A DNA stretch of 64,000 bases from Denitrificimonas caeni (GTDB lineage: Bacteria; Pseudomonadota; Gammaproteobacteria; Pseudomonadales; Pseudomonadaceae), in NCBI RefSeq assembly GCF_905120345.1, contig NZ_CAJHOA010000004.1:186001-250000 (forward strand). Reading direction: 5' to 3'. This document shows positions 45,894-53,820 of this stretch, piece by piece. Numbering within the stretch: the first letter of the stretch is position 1; every line of letters starts with the position of its first letter. The translations under genes and the position numbers were made by a program. Under the pieces are notes generated by a model. That model searched no databases and had not been told where the DNA came from. It worked only from the letters and a program-made list of their open reading frames with translations.

Positions 45894-47305
45894 TTTAAGC
45901 AACGGCCTCGGGGCTCATCGCTTTCATGCAATACCACCTCGGAATGTAAAAATTCTGCCGCAGCGGCTGAGTCTTGTACCTTAGTGGCACTGCGCGCAAG
46001 CATCTCGGCTTCAAACTCGGTTAACACGCGGTTGCGCAGACCGGCCTCGCGCCAGTTGGATTGTGGGCGACAACCTCTCACGATCACTCGTGCCAATGCC
46101 AGTGCATCTAACAACGCCTGGTTAGCCCCTTGGCCTTTAAACGGGCTCATAGGATGAGCCGCATCGCCCAGTAGAGTGATGGGGCCCATACCCGCTAATA
46201 CATCCGCACTTAATAAAGCTCTGTCGTAGACCGGATAACCCGAGACTAAAGCGGCAGGCGTGGCCGCTAAAATCTGCGGAATAGGCGAATGCCATTGCGC
46301 GCGTTGACAGGCTTCTGCCTTTAACGCCTCAGCCCCTGCAGCACTTAAAGCTTGCGCTGCACTTTCTAGCATCGGAAAGCTTAATTGCCACATCACCGAG
46401 TCGGCAGCAAAAGGCATAATATACATGCGTTCATGGCCATTGGCGGTTTGAAATACTGTCGCTGAGTCGAGCAAATCACTGTCGACATCAGTCAGCGCAG
46501 TTAACGGGCAAATACCTAGGATAACGATGCAATCCAGATAACGTAATGAACTCGAATCATGACCTAAGACTAAGTGGCGCACCGCACTGCGAATGCCATC
46601 GGCACCCACCACTAAATCTGCGCTGGTCGTTTTTATCTCACCCTCGACCACAAAGCTTAACTCGACCCCCGCCGGCGTTTCTTGCAGAGCAACCAACTGA
46701 TGACCCCACTGTACCGCCTTATGCGGATGCGGATGGACGGCCAATTGCTGCAGCAAAGCCAAGCGCAACGACTGACGGGCGATATGCACATTAGTACGCT
46801 TAGGCGCTTTAGTCTCATCGGCATGCAGCCAGTTTCTCACGCCCCACTCACCCAGCACTGTACCGTCGGTGCTGTGCATCACATGGCGAGTCGAGACCAC
46901 GCCTTGATCAAGCGAGACAATGCCCAAACCCTCGATGGCCTTGCAAGCTTGTTGCAAAGTGAGGCCGTAACCCTGAGAGCGCGCGGAAAAATCGCTATCA
47001 CGCTCATACAAGGTAAAAGGAATACCCCGATGCAAACAAGCCACCGCTAATGCCACGCCAGCAATCCCGCCGCCAATAATCGCGACGTGTGGATAATTTT
47101 CGGTATCGGCCACCGGAGGATGATCAGCCGCGCTCAAACCCGATCCAAGGCAACTTGGACAAGCTGATAAGTGCGCCCTCGGCCGCTCTGGCGCAGTGCC
47201 GCCCTGCTGTGCAAACTGCAGCAAGGCGGCCTGATAGCTCAGCTTCACTTTTTTACGGATATTCTGACGAACCCGCCCACGCCCTTGGCATTTAGGGCAA
47301 AGCAT
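45890..47305 (-). CDS. FAD-dependent monooxygenase with N-terminal zinc-binding motif
   Basis: 471 residues from the ATG at 47303-47305. The first 60 residues hold two CxxC motifs in DnaJ-like setting (MLCPKCQGRGRV and ACPSCLGSG), probably one zinc site. Then a class A flavoprotein monooxygenase: VAIIGGGIAGVALAVACLHRG, DLVVGADGIRSAVR and TLLGDAAHPMSPFKGQGANQ. The substrate is unknown. An in-frame GTG five codons upstream (47320) is an alternative start; neither has a clear ribosome site. Confidence 0.85.
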   Translation of the reverse strand: MLCPKCQGRGRVRQNIRKKVKLSYQAALLQFAQQGGTAPERPRAHLSACPSCLGSGLSAADHPPVADTENYPHVAIIGGGIAGVALAVACLHRGIPFTLYERDSDFSARSQGYGLTLQQACKAIEGLGIVSLDQGVVSTRHVMHSTDGTVLGEWGVRNWLHADETKAPKRTNVHIARQSLRLALLQQLAVHPHPHKAVQWGHQLVALQETPAGVELSFVVEGEIKTTSADLVVGADGIRSAVRHLVLGHDSSSLRYLDCIVILGICPLTALTDVDSDLLDSATVFQTANGHERMYIMPFAADSVMWQLSFPMLESAAQALSAAGAEALKAEACQRAQWHSPIPQILAATPAALVSGYPVYDRALLSADVLAGMGPITLLGDAAHPMSPFKGQGANQALLDALALARVIVRGCRPQSNWREAGLRNRVLTEFEAEMLARSATKVQDSAAAAEFLHSEVVLHESDEPRGRCLK

Positions 47306-47603
47306 CCAACTGGGCTGCACTTGATTAATTAAGTTAATGTTAGGTGGTCCTCAACTCACCTCGCTAAAGCTAGGTGGTTCTTCTGTTCTAACGACGAAAT
47401 TCAAGCGACTCACAACACTTGAAGCAAGGGTTAATGGAAATTGAAGCGCAATTCTGCCTGAAAATAGAGCTTATCGGGTTGGCTTAAATGCATTGTTAGG
47501 GCCCAACCCAATTATTGAAAAACAGCATGCGCGGCTTTGTAGTGAAGGCAAAGCTGCAACAGAAAAAGCATCGCCGTGCCTGCCTTGTTAGAAACTTGTG
47601 GCG
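47306..47603. other. Non-coding stretch at the end of the integron-like region
   Basis: About 300 bases with no gene. It contains one fairly convincing attC-like site (47385-47500) and, next to it, a GC-rich segment up to about 47596 that ends in CCTTGTTAGA and starts GCCCAAC, compatible with the outer boxes of a second, poorly paired attC. Confidence 0.5.
47385..47500 (-). other. attC-like site, probable
   Basis: Plus-strand ends are TTCTAACGACGAAATTCAAGC and, at the other side, GGCTTAAATGCATTGTTAGGG. The two arms match when one is reversed: TAACAATGCATTTAAGC against TAACGACGAAATTCAAGC. Long for an attC but within the known range. Confidence 0.5.
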
Positions 47604-48401
47604 TTACACTGTGATAGTTCCACTCAAGTACTGAACCGCATTGCCAGAAATAATCACCCTGTCGCCCGCTACCAAACAGTTGAGCACACCTCCTCGCTTT
47701 GAGGCTTGATAGGCAATCAGGTCATTTTTACCCAGCCGTTCGGCCCAAAGCGGTGCTAGGCCCGTGTGAATTGAGCCTGTGACTGGGTCCTCATCGCCGC
47801 CATTCGCAGGCCAAAAGTACCTTGATATAAAATCATAATCCTTGGATTCAGACCTGCATGTAACCACAACATCAAGGGGATTGAGCTGTTTTAAGGTCTC
47901 GTTATCACGTTGCACAGACAATACGTCAGACTCAGAATCATAAATTACGAAATAGGCTTGAGAGTTACAATAAACTTCTACCGGCGGGATAGAGAGACCA
48001 GCTACTAAATTATCAGGGATCGTTTCGACCTTCTCAGGTTTGGTATTCGGAAAGTTCATCTGAATTTGACCTGTTTCAGTTTTCTCGACCAATAGCTCTC
48101 CAACTGCCCTAGCTGAAAATTTAATGCTGGCTAATTCAGGGTTCTTGTTAAACAAGACAAAGGCAGAGGCTAAAGTTGCATGCCCGCAAAAATCAATTTC
48201 AGTGAGCGGTGAAAACCATCGGATCTGATAGGTTGATGCATCAGCTAAAACTAAAAATGCTGTTTCAGAAAGGTTATTTTCTGCCGCTATGGATTGCATT
48301 AAAGCGTCGGATAGCCATTCACCCGTAATGATTACTGCTGCCGGGTTCCCACTAAAAATAGACTCTGTAAAAGCATCTACCACTGTAATTTCGAGTTCCA
48401 T
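47604..48401 (-). CDS. PhzF family isomerase/epimerase-like protein
   Basis: 265-residue protein with the diaminopimelate-epimerase-like PhzF fold: VVDAFTESIFSGNPAAVI at the start, ENNLSETAFLV (active-site Glu), IDFCGHATLASAFVLF and GGDEDPVTGSIHTGLAPLW. Function of this member is unknown. It has the same orientation as the neighbouring cassette genes and is followed by candidate attC sequence, so it may be a cassette gene. Confidence 0.87.
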   Translation of the reverse strand: MELEITVVDAFTESIFSGNPAAVIITGEWLSDALMQSIAAENNLSETAFLVLADASTYQIRWFSPLTEIDFCGHATLASAFVLFNKNPELASIKFSARAVGELLVEKTETGQIQMNFPNTKPEKVETIPDNLVAGLSIPPVEVYCNSQAYFVIYDSESDVLSVQRDNETLKQLNPLDVVVTCRSESKDYDFISRYFWPANGGDEDPVTGSIHTGLAPLWAERLGKNDLIAYQASKRGGVLNCLVAGDRVIISGNAVQYLSGTITV

Positions 48402-48562
48402 ACGACTGCCCTAGCTCCAATTATTTATAATACGAAACCCTCCGCTGACCCTTACGGAGCAAAGCGAAGAAAAGACCACCCGAGTGCCGCGTATTGCTAG
48501 CTGATAAATTTAGACATTGCCAACTCACTTGCAGAACCAAGTGCAAGCCATGCCTCTACTCA

Positions 48563-48877
48563 TTATGCAGCGTGCAATGGCTTAATTTGGGAAATCTCGT
48601 CTTTAATCAGTTGCGCCGCCGTCCACAAGTCGACAGAGCGCTGCGCATTCAGCCAAAACTCTGGCGAGTTACCAAACAAACGGCCAAGCCGAAGTGCCAT
48701 TTCAGGACTGACTGCACGGCGTTCGCGCAACAACTCATTTACCGACTGGCGAGACACCCCCAGAGACTCGGCCAGCCCTGCGACAGTTAAATCATAGTCT
48801 GGAATAAAGTCTTCTCGGAGCATTTCGCCAGGATGCGTTGGCTTTCGTTGCATGTCAGCAGTATTAGGAATAGTCAT
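48563..48877 (-). CDS. higA: HigA antitoxin
   Basis: 104-residue XRE/HigA antitoxin: HPGEMLREDFIPDYDLTVAG, then the helix-turn-helix LAESLGVSRQSVNELLRERR, and SPEFWLNAQRSVDLW. Start at the ATG 48875-48877 behind GAGG. It follows the toxin gene by 14 bases, the toxin-first order of higBA. Confidence 0.92.
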   Translation of the reverse strand: MTIPNTADMQRKPTHPGEMLREDFIPDYDLTVAGLAESLGVSRQSVNELLRERRAVSPEMALRLGRLFGNSPEFWLNAQRSVDLWTAAQLIKDEISQIKPLHAA

Positions 48878-48891
48878 AGTTGTTACCTCAT

Positions 48892-49173
48892 TCAATGGTA
48901 ATCGCACACTTCGACGTCGTACGCATCACCGTCTTCAAAACGAAAACAGATACGCCATTGATCATTAATTGAAATAGCGTACTGTCCCTGCCTGTCTCTA
49001 GAAAGCGAATGGAGCCGATTACCAGGCGGCACTTTCAAGTCATCTAGTTGCTCCGCCAGATGCACATACTCCAGCTTCCGAGCAGCTCTTGAAGCAACAT
49101 CCGAGGGGAACTTCTTTGACCGGCCTTTGGAGTAAAGCTCCTGAGTCCGCTTGTCTGAGAAAGTTCTGATCAT
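48892..49173 (-). CDS. higB: HigB toxin (RelE-type mRNA interferase)
   Basis: 93-residue RelE-superfamily ribosome-dependent mRNA endonuclease: LYSKGRSKKFPSDVASRAARKL, LKVPPGNRLHSLSRDRQGQYAISINDQWRICFRF, DVEVCDYH. The C-terminal basic and aromatic residues are complete, so it is probably active. Neutralised by HigA, which should also repress the promoter. higBA pairs are frequent integron cassettes. Confidence 0.92.
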   Translation of the reverse strand: MIRTFSDKRTQELYSKGRSKKFPSDVASRAARKLEYVHLAEQLDDLKVPPGNRLHSLSRDRQGQYAISINDQWRICFRFEDGDAYDVEVCDYH

Positions 49174-49209
49174 GCTTGAAACAGTATTCCGTCACGTGAC
49201 ACGTGTCAA
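49174..49209 (-). promoter_or_regulatory. higBA promoter with operator palindromes
   Basis: On the minus strand TTGACA (49204-49209) is followed after 17 bases by TACTGT. Within the spacer are two overlapping perfect 10-bp palindromes, GTCACGTGAC (49191-49200) and GACACGTGTC (49198-49207), the likely HigA operator. Confidence 0.65.
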
Positions 49210-49227
49210 GCAGACAAAGACACGACT

Positions 49228-49310
49228 GCATAACGCCGCTAGCACGCGCGGCTACGGAATGGAGGCGAAGCCGCATGCAGTAGACGTCGTCATAACTGGC
49301 CTTGTTATAG
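49228..49310 (-). other. attC site of the trypco2-like cassette
   Basis: Plus strand runs from GCATAACGCCGCTAG to GGCCTTGTTATAG, with the conserved AAC and GTT at the ends and imperfectly paired arms, directly after the stop of the 49313-49630 gene. Confidence 0.6.
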
Positions 49311-49312
49311 GA

Positions 49313-49630
49313 TTAACGCCAATTTTCGCTAATATTCACCTCAAAACGGACACGATGCGCGTTTTCTCGCGTTGTACCCTTTTCTGTATTAGCTCCGCCG
49401 CCGACATTTGCTAGAGCGACAAAAAACCCCGCTTTATCTTTCTGGTCTTTTGTTGCTGTCAGCGCCACATCAAACTCTACATTGCTAGAAGCACTTTTTT
49501 CTGAAACCTTTCGCCTAAGCTTAAATAGCTCGCCCGTTCCATTTTCCAATTTGGACAGTTCTTCATTTGCTTCTCGCACACCAAGAGCAATCTCAACCAA
49601 AGTACTTTTTATAAAGTCTTTAAGTTCCAC
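49313..49630 (-). CDS. trypco2-like small protein
   Basis: 105-residue protein. N-terminal helix (MELKDFIKSTLVEIALGVREANEELSK region) is followed by a beta-sandwich-like part, VEFDVALTATKDQKDKAG and HRVRFEVNI, that resembles the trypco2 (trypsin-co-occurring) domain. Such domains are found beside peptidases and in conflict systems, function unknown. Start is a GTG with AAAGGA upstream. It is a single-gene cassette between two attC sites. Confidence 0.6.
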   Translation of the reverse strand: MELKDFIKSTLVEIALGVREANEELSKLENGTGELFKLRRKVSEKSASSNVEFDVALTATKDQKDKAGFFVALANVGGGANTEKGTTRENAHRVRFEVNISENWR

Positions 49631-49647
49631 GATATTTCCTTTACCTA

Positions 49648-49719
49648 TAATAACGCTGAGCTCTACGGCAAATTTGGAGCGCAGCAGAAAATTTGTCCGA
49701 CAGCAGTGCCTTGTTAACT
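49648..49719 (-). other. attC site of the two-gene membrane cassette
   Basis: Arms pair well: AACGCTGAGCTCTACGGC (49652 on) against the reverse complement of CCGACAGCAGTGCCTTGTT, with AAATTT extending both. Ends in AAC/GTT as required; it directly follows the stop of the 170-residue gene. Confidence 0.72.
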
Positions 49720-49720
49720 G

Positions 49721-50233
49721 CTATTTATGCAAAGTATCAACTTTACCATCAACGTTTTTCTTTCTTAGATCATTTAGAAAGAAATAGTTAGCCAATATCA
49801 CTCTAGAAACGGCATACAGCTGTGAAACCGTCAGTAAAGAAACAACAAAAAACGCCATATATTTTGAATAAAAAATCCACTTCCCAACAATTAACATTTT
49901 GGCGATAGGTACTGCAAACTGAACGAATAAAACAACCATTAATACGATTGCGGATACCATTACAATTTCCACTAGCTCACTTAAATAATCTGCATCAGTA
50001 TCAGCATCTTTAAAGGCTTGATCAGAAACAGTTTTTCCTTGAAATGCACGACCTATAGCACGTGGGTAAATTATTGCTATCCACGCACCTATTATTGCGA
50101 ATATTATTGAAGATATATTAAGAAGTGCACCTAAGGTATCTTTATAATCGGAATAACCTAAAGAAGAAACAGTATCTCTTAGGAAGTAGGTCGCGATAAT
50201 AGAAAGCACCGCAAGTACAAGATACTTGGTCAT
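49721..50233 (-). CDS. Four-helix membrane protein, possible RexB-like effector
   Basis: 170-residue protein without database-type motif known to me. Four hydrophobic helices: about 4-19, 33-55, 86-110 and 124-150, with a charged loop 56-85 (acidic DADTDADYLSE). Its ATG overlaps the stop of the 350-residue gene (ATGA), so the two are made together. A cytosolic protein coupled to a small four-helix membrane protein is the layout of phage lambda RexA-RexB, where RexB is a channel. Function is inference. Confidence 0.6.
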   Translation of the reverse strand: MTKYLVLAVLSIIATYFLRDTVSSLGYSDYKDTLGALLNISSIIFAIIGAWIAIIYPRAIGRAFQGKTVSDQAFKDADTDADYLSELVEIVMVSAIVLMVVLFVQFAVPIAKMLIVGKWIFYSKYMAFFVVSLLTVSQLYAVSRVILANYFFLNDLRKKNVDGKVDTLHK

Positions 50234-51282
50234 TGCGCTACCGCCTCTTCTATTTCAAAAGCAGGATTATCCAAGGGTCTCAGTAAATCTTGCCTTTGAG
50301 ATGTGATCGCAGATAATAAAGATCGTGGTTTTATTATCTGATTTTCATCTCTATTAATATTTATTTCTGCTGAAAAGGCGACACTAGTTCCATTAAGCAT
50401 AACTCTTTTACCATCGTTATATATAAATCCCGCATTTCGAATTGAGCTTGCTGCATTTAATTCTGCATAATTACTTATTATTTGCCGGAGCTGCCTCTCT
50501 GTAGGCTCAAACTGTAGTTCGTGAGTAATTGTTCTTACTTGATTAAATGTTGGTGTGTTTCCCAGCAAACCTGAGAACACTCTCTCTAATGTCTTGCGAT
50601 CATCTTCAACTGTATACTGAAGATTTTCTCTTTTTATAATTCGTCTAATTTTATGTAGGTTAGTCAGTAGCTCGGCTTCTAGTTCTTCCTGCTTTCTACC
50701 AAGAGCATGAAACTTTGAATGAACTCTGTGGCTTTGATCGGTAAACTGGCCATTCGGTGAGTAACCAATAACTGAACCTTCATCATTAATGACTCTATAT
50801 GGCGATTTGTTTGCAAGAAATCCGTTCAAAAAGCAATCTAAATTATTCTTTCCTTGAACTGAATGATTAAATCTTACAGCCGCAAATACATTCCTCTCTG
50901 GTATAAACCAAAAATAACTAGGAAATCCAGGGATGGCAGGAGTGCTACCAAAACCAGTAGTTAGCATATCTGTGTTACCTGGTTTATCCATTGGGTTCAT
51001 TCCATAGATCACGCCGTTGTCATTAGGAACTTCATTCCAAAGAATAAGAATACTATCTTTATTAACTTCGTTTTTATGCCAATTAGAAAAATATGTATTC
51101 CTTAAATCATTATCCGGATCGGCTTCATAGGTAGTCGTATTGACGAACTCTCGCCCATCACCGGCCCAAAGATTAAGCTTCTGGAGGATATCATCCAATC
51201 CACTAAATGCAGTTTGTGCGCCGCCTCGAAGATAAAATCCGCATTTTTTAATATCGAAAAACTTTATTTTTGCTTCTAACAT
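50230..51282 (-). CDS. Hypothetical protein, possible RexA-like sensor
   Basis: 350-residue soluble protein, AT-rich codon use unlike the flanking core genes. I do not recognise a catalytic motif. The stretch IPGFPSYFWFIPERNVFAAV with the later DCFLNGFLANK resembles, in order and character, the GFPSFLFV and TDFLIGKG segments of lambda RexA, and the gene is coupled to a four-helix membrane protein. A coiled-coil-like region is near 190-225 (RKQEELEAELLTNLHKIRRI). ATG at 51280-51282 with AAAGGA. It could equally be another abortive-infection type; the call is tentative. Confidence 0.5.
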   Translation of the reverse strand: MLEAKIKFFDIKKCGFYLRGGAQTAFSGLDDILQKLNLWAGDGREFVNTTTYEADPDNDLRNTYFSNWHKNEVNKDSILILWNEVPNDNGVIYGMNPMDKPGNTDMLTTGFGSTPAIPGFPSYFWFIPERNVFAAVRFNHSVQGKNNLDCFLNGFLANKSPYRVINDEGSVIGYSPNGQFTDQSHRVHSKFHALGRKQEELEAELLTNLHKIRRIIKRENLQYTVEDDRKTLERVFSGLLGNTPTFNQVRTITHELQFEPTERQLRQIISNYAELNAASSIRNAGFIYNDGKRVMLNGTSVAFSAEININRDENQIIKPRSLLSAITSQRQDLLRPLDNPAFEIEEAVAQ

Positions 51283-51325
51283 TCATAATCCTTTGTATGA
51301 CTTCTACCTTAGGCACCTGACGGCA

Positions 51326-51381
51326 GTTAACGCCTCAATCAGCCGCCGCTTTAGCGGTCGACTGCATTGATTTGTTAGGCA
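51326..51381 (-). other. attC site, well preserved
   Basis: 56 bases from GCCTAACAAATCAATGCAG to GGCTGATTGAGGCGTTAAC on the minus strand: outer R boxes, complementary arms (ATCAA/TTGAT, CGACCGC/GCGGCGG) and a short TAAA loop. It is the clearest attC in the window and overlaps the 3' end of the 224-residue gene. Confidence 0.85.
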
Positions 51382-52009
51382 TTTCTTGGGTTGTACTCGA
51401 AGCAGTAGGACTATTTACGCTCAATATGTAATTTGCGTTCGCAAGAGCTGAGGCCAGTCCTACTACTAGTACAAAGACCGCAAAATATTTAGATATCCGA
51501 TAATTCCATTCGCCAGCCTTTACACGCTTCCACTCGTGCTTCAGAAGGGGCTTGCTAGCCTCACGAAGTGGCTCACATGCCGAGCGTGCCTCAGCCAACT
51601 CATTTTTAAGGTAATGCTTACGAGTCTGATTCAACGCAGCAAGAAAGGTATTATTTAAATCTTTGCCTTTTTTCCTTTTCTCTTGATCGTTAATTCGAAA
51701 AATTATGTCGTTATACGACTCGTTGACTTTTGCATACACTTCTTCCACATCCCTAGCCATTTCGAATTTATCTCTATGCTCTTCTGGCCGGGAAGAATAA
51801 TGAATATATAAGGTGGATAAGTAAGTGAGCGATGAGATGTAGCAGGAAATTGACTCCCTAAGAGAGTTTACCCAGTCCTGCCTGAACTCAGAAATTTTAT
51901 TTTCTTTGGACGCCACAAGATTAGTGAATGCAAAGAAGCCAGCAACAAGCGCTGCAAACATTGCACCTAGCAAAACGATAGCTTTTCCTTCGAACACTTC
52001 ACTCAACAT
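51335..52009 (-). CDS. Cassette-encoded membrane protein of unknown function
   Basis: 224 residues. One membrane helix at 9-30 (AIVLLGAMFAALVAGFFAF), a long helical cytosolic part with SKENKISEFRQDWVNSLRES, and a second helix at about 175-197. I know this type as a recurring hypothetical protein, no function assigned. The last residues (NKSMQSTAKAAAD) are encoded by the attC site itself, a hallmark of cassette genes. ATG at 52007-52009. Confidence 0.75.
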   Translation of the reverse strand: MLSEVFEGKAIVLLGAMFAALVAGFFAFTNLVASKENKISEFRQDWVNSLRESISCYISSLTYLSTLYIHYSSRPEEHRDKFEMARDVEEVYAKVNESYNDIIFRINDQEKRKKGKDLNNTFLAALNQTRKHYLKNELAEARSACEPLREASKPLLKHEWKRVKAGEWNYRISKYFAVFVLVVGLASALANANYILSVNSPTASSTTQEMPNKSMQSTAKAAAD

Positions 52010-52024
52010 TCATACTCCAGTAGT

Positions 52025-52077
52025 GCCTAACGCTTAGATAACCGTCCTTGAACGCTTAGATAACCGTCCTTGCCTAA
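52025..52077. repeat. Tandem 22-bp direct repeat with R-box ends
   Basis: Two identical 22-base units, 52029-52050 and 52051-52072, each AACGCTTAGATAACC then GTCCTTG, flanked by GCCTAAC on the left and CCTAAC on the right. The minus strand therefore reads ...AAGCGTTAGGC just before the 224-residue cassette gene, like the end of an attC or attI. It borders the IS91-type element. Confidence 0.8.
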
Positions 52078-52102
52078 CCAAAAAAAAGACCCATTCGGAG
52101 CT

Positions 52103-53308
52103 TTAGGACGTATTGTAAAAAACACCCGCAAGGGGCGGTTCATCGACTTGTTGTACAGAACCGCTGACACCAATGCTCAGCGCTTCTTTATTAATGGAAA
52201 TTCCTTTTGACCTACGTGACCACCAGCGACGACTTAACTGCGCTGGCCCGCCACAGGTTTTGCAATAAACTACCATCGATAGCCGATCAACACTACTTGC
52301 ATGCGGCATAGACTCGACCGTGCCGCACTCTTGCCGGCATCGCTGATAGAGTAACTTACTCGCCGAAGCATACAGTCCGTAATAACGAATGGTATGTAAA
52401 CCTTTGGGCGGTACATGCTGAAGTAGACGAGTTATAAAATCTATTGGCTTGAGGCGTTGCTGTTTAATGCGCTTGTCACGGTGATCCAGATAACTCATCT
52501 TCACCACGTCAGCGGTAACCTGCTTTAACTGTCGTGGATCAACAGGCCCGCCTTTGCAATAACGCGCTAGATAAAGCACCACGCCTTTGCCATGCGCATA
52601 GCGCTCTTCAATACGCACACACCAATGCTTTTTGTACAGACTCCGATACATCGACCAAAACTGCGTGGCCGACATTGTTGGTGGCAAAATCAACTCTCCC
52701 GCATCAAACGCGGCTTTAATAAAAGACTGCAGCTTGCCACGATAGACCGAGCGAATCACCGCGCTGGGTACGAGGTAACTCCCTAGCGCCTTCCAGTCAT
52801 TGTTTGAGTCAAGACCGCCCGCAGTCACCAAGCAATGTGTATGCGGGTGAAGTGTTAGTTGCCGTCCCCACGTATGCAGCGCTATTAGAATCCCAGGTGT
52901 GACACCGCCATGTCGCTGCTGCACGAGTAATTGCAGTAATGTTTCTTGGCTGGCTTTAAACAGAATCCGAGCAAATAGTGCTTCGTTATAACGCCACAGC
53001 GGTAAATACTCATGAGGCAAGGTGAAAATCACATGAAAGTGCGGCACGTCGAGCAAGCGCGCTTTTTGCTTTTCAATCCAGTCAAGGCGTTGCTTATGAG
53101 CGCAGACATAACAGCTGCGATGGCGACACGAGTGCAGTTGCTCTATCTCGGCATGGTTTAACTTGCAGCGGTAATAACTGGCACCCAGCGCACGTGTACG
53201 GCAATGAGTTAATGCATCAATTGCTTTGAGGTTTTTCAGCGGTTGCTTGGTATTCTTCAGTTAATCAGAGTAACAAGCAAACAGATTTTGTATCGCTCGA
53301 CTGGACAT
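52103..53308 (-). pseudogene. IS91-family transposase gene with in-frame stop
   Basis: HUH (Y2-type) transposase. From the ATG at 53306-53308 (AAAGG upstream) the frame reads MSSRAIQNLFACYSD and then TAA (53261-53263, codon 16). After it the same frame continues for 386 codons: an N-terminal zinc finger with HCRTRALGASYYRC and HSCRHRSCYVCAHKQ, the HUH motif LTLHPHTHCLVTAGG, and catalytic Tyr region YLARYCKGGPV, to the stop at 52103. Full length would be about 400 residues, normal for IS91. So the element is complete except for one nonsense codon. An internal TTG (53056) could start a shorter protein but would lose the zinc finger. Confidence 0.8.
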
Positions 53309-53685
53309 ATCCTTTGTCCTCAGTTGTTATATACACAACTTTAATTTTAATACTCTGCCGCGAAGCGGCTATGTGCAACATTATATTAGTAAGCATGCGC
53401 GTTTCGCCGTTAAGCCTACTTGGTTAATTTAACAGTAAGACATTGTTTATACGCAGCTTTTCCGCCCTTAGCAAGACAACTATCTGCAGCAATTCGTGCT
53501 TGCTCACATCTCTCTAAGTGAGTGCACATTAACCGCCTTTGCAAAGCGCCAATCCTTTATATTTATTGGCTCACGCTAAGTGCCAAGAGCATTAAGTGTG
53601 CATTGTTCAGTGAGAATCTGTGCACTTTACTTTTTAACAGCTACAGTGAGTCATAGAAAGTTGGTTTTGATAAAGGAGTATCAAA
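53309..53685. other. Gene-free stretch between transposase and intI remnant
   Basis: 377 bases. By position it should contain the terminus end of the IS91-like element, what is left of attI, and the promoters of intI and the cassettes. GTTAAGC at 53409-53415 fits an R box. I do not see a LexA box or a good cassette promoter by eye. Confidence 0.5.
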
Positions 53686-53820
53686 ATGTCTAGCAGCCCT
53701 TTTCTTAATGCTATAAGTCAAGTAATGCGTCAAAAAGGCTATGCGTTAAAAACTGAAAAAACCTATCTGCACTGGATTAAGCGCTTCATCTTTTTTCATA
53801 GCAAACAGCACCCACAATAA
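53686..53820 (+). pseudogene. intI: Integron integrase IntI, N-terminal remnant
   Basis: 44 codons with a strong ribosome site (AAGGAG, seven bases before the ATG) and then TAA. The part GYALKTEKTYLHWIKRFIFF followed by HSKQHPQ matches the N-terminal core-binding domain of IntI (in IntI1: YSLRTEQAYVHWVRAFIRF, then HGVRHP). The rest of the tyrosine recombinase, including the catalytic R-H-R-Y residues, is missing; 71 bases later the ftnA gene ends. It is divergent from the cassette genes, the standard integron layout. Confidence 0.82.

Larger units (their letters stand above)
52025..53420 (-). mobile_element. IS91-like insertion, ends not fixed
   Basis: The transposase gene with flanks. The origin end should lie just beyond the transposase stop, near the tandem repeat that contains CTTG/GAAC-like tetramers, the target type of IS91. 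The terminus end should be upstream of 53308. No target duplication is expected for this family, so ends are approximate. Confidence 0.5.

Noticed and set aside
47501-47596. Second attC after the phzF gene
   Set aside because: Outer boxes are compatible but the arms do not pair well; mentioned only as part of the non-coding stretch.
48402-48562. attC site after higA
   Set aside because: There is a hairpin (CTTGCA/TGCAAG) but no AAC/GTT-ended arms; higBA and phzF may share a cassette or the site has decayed.
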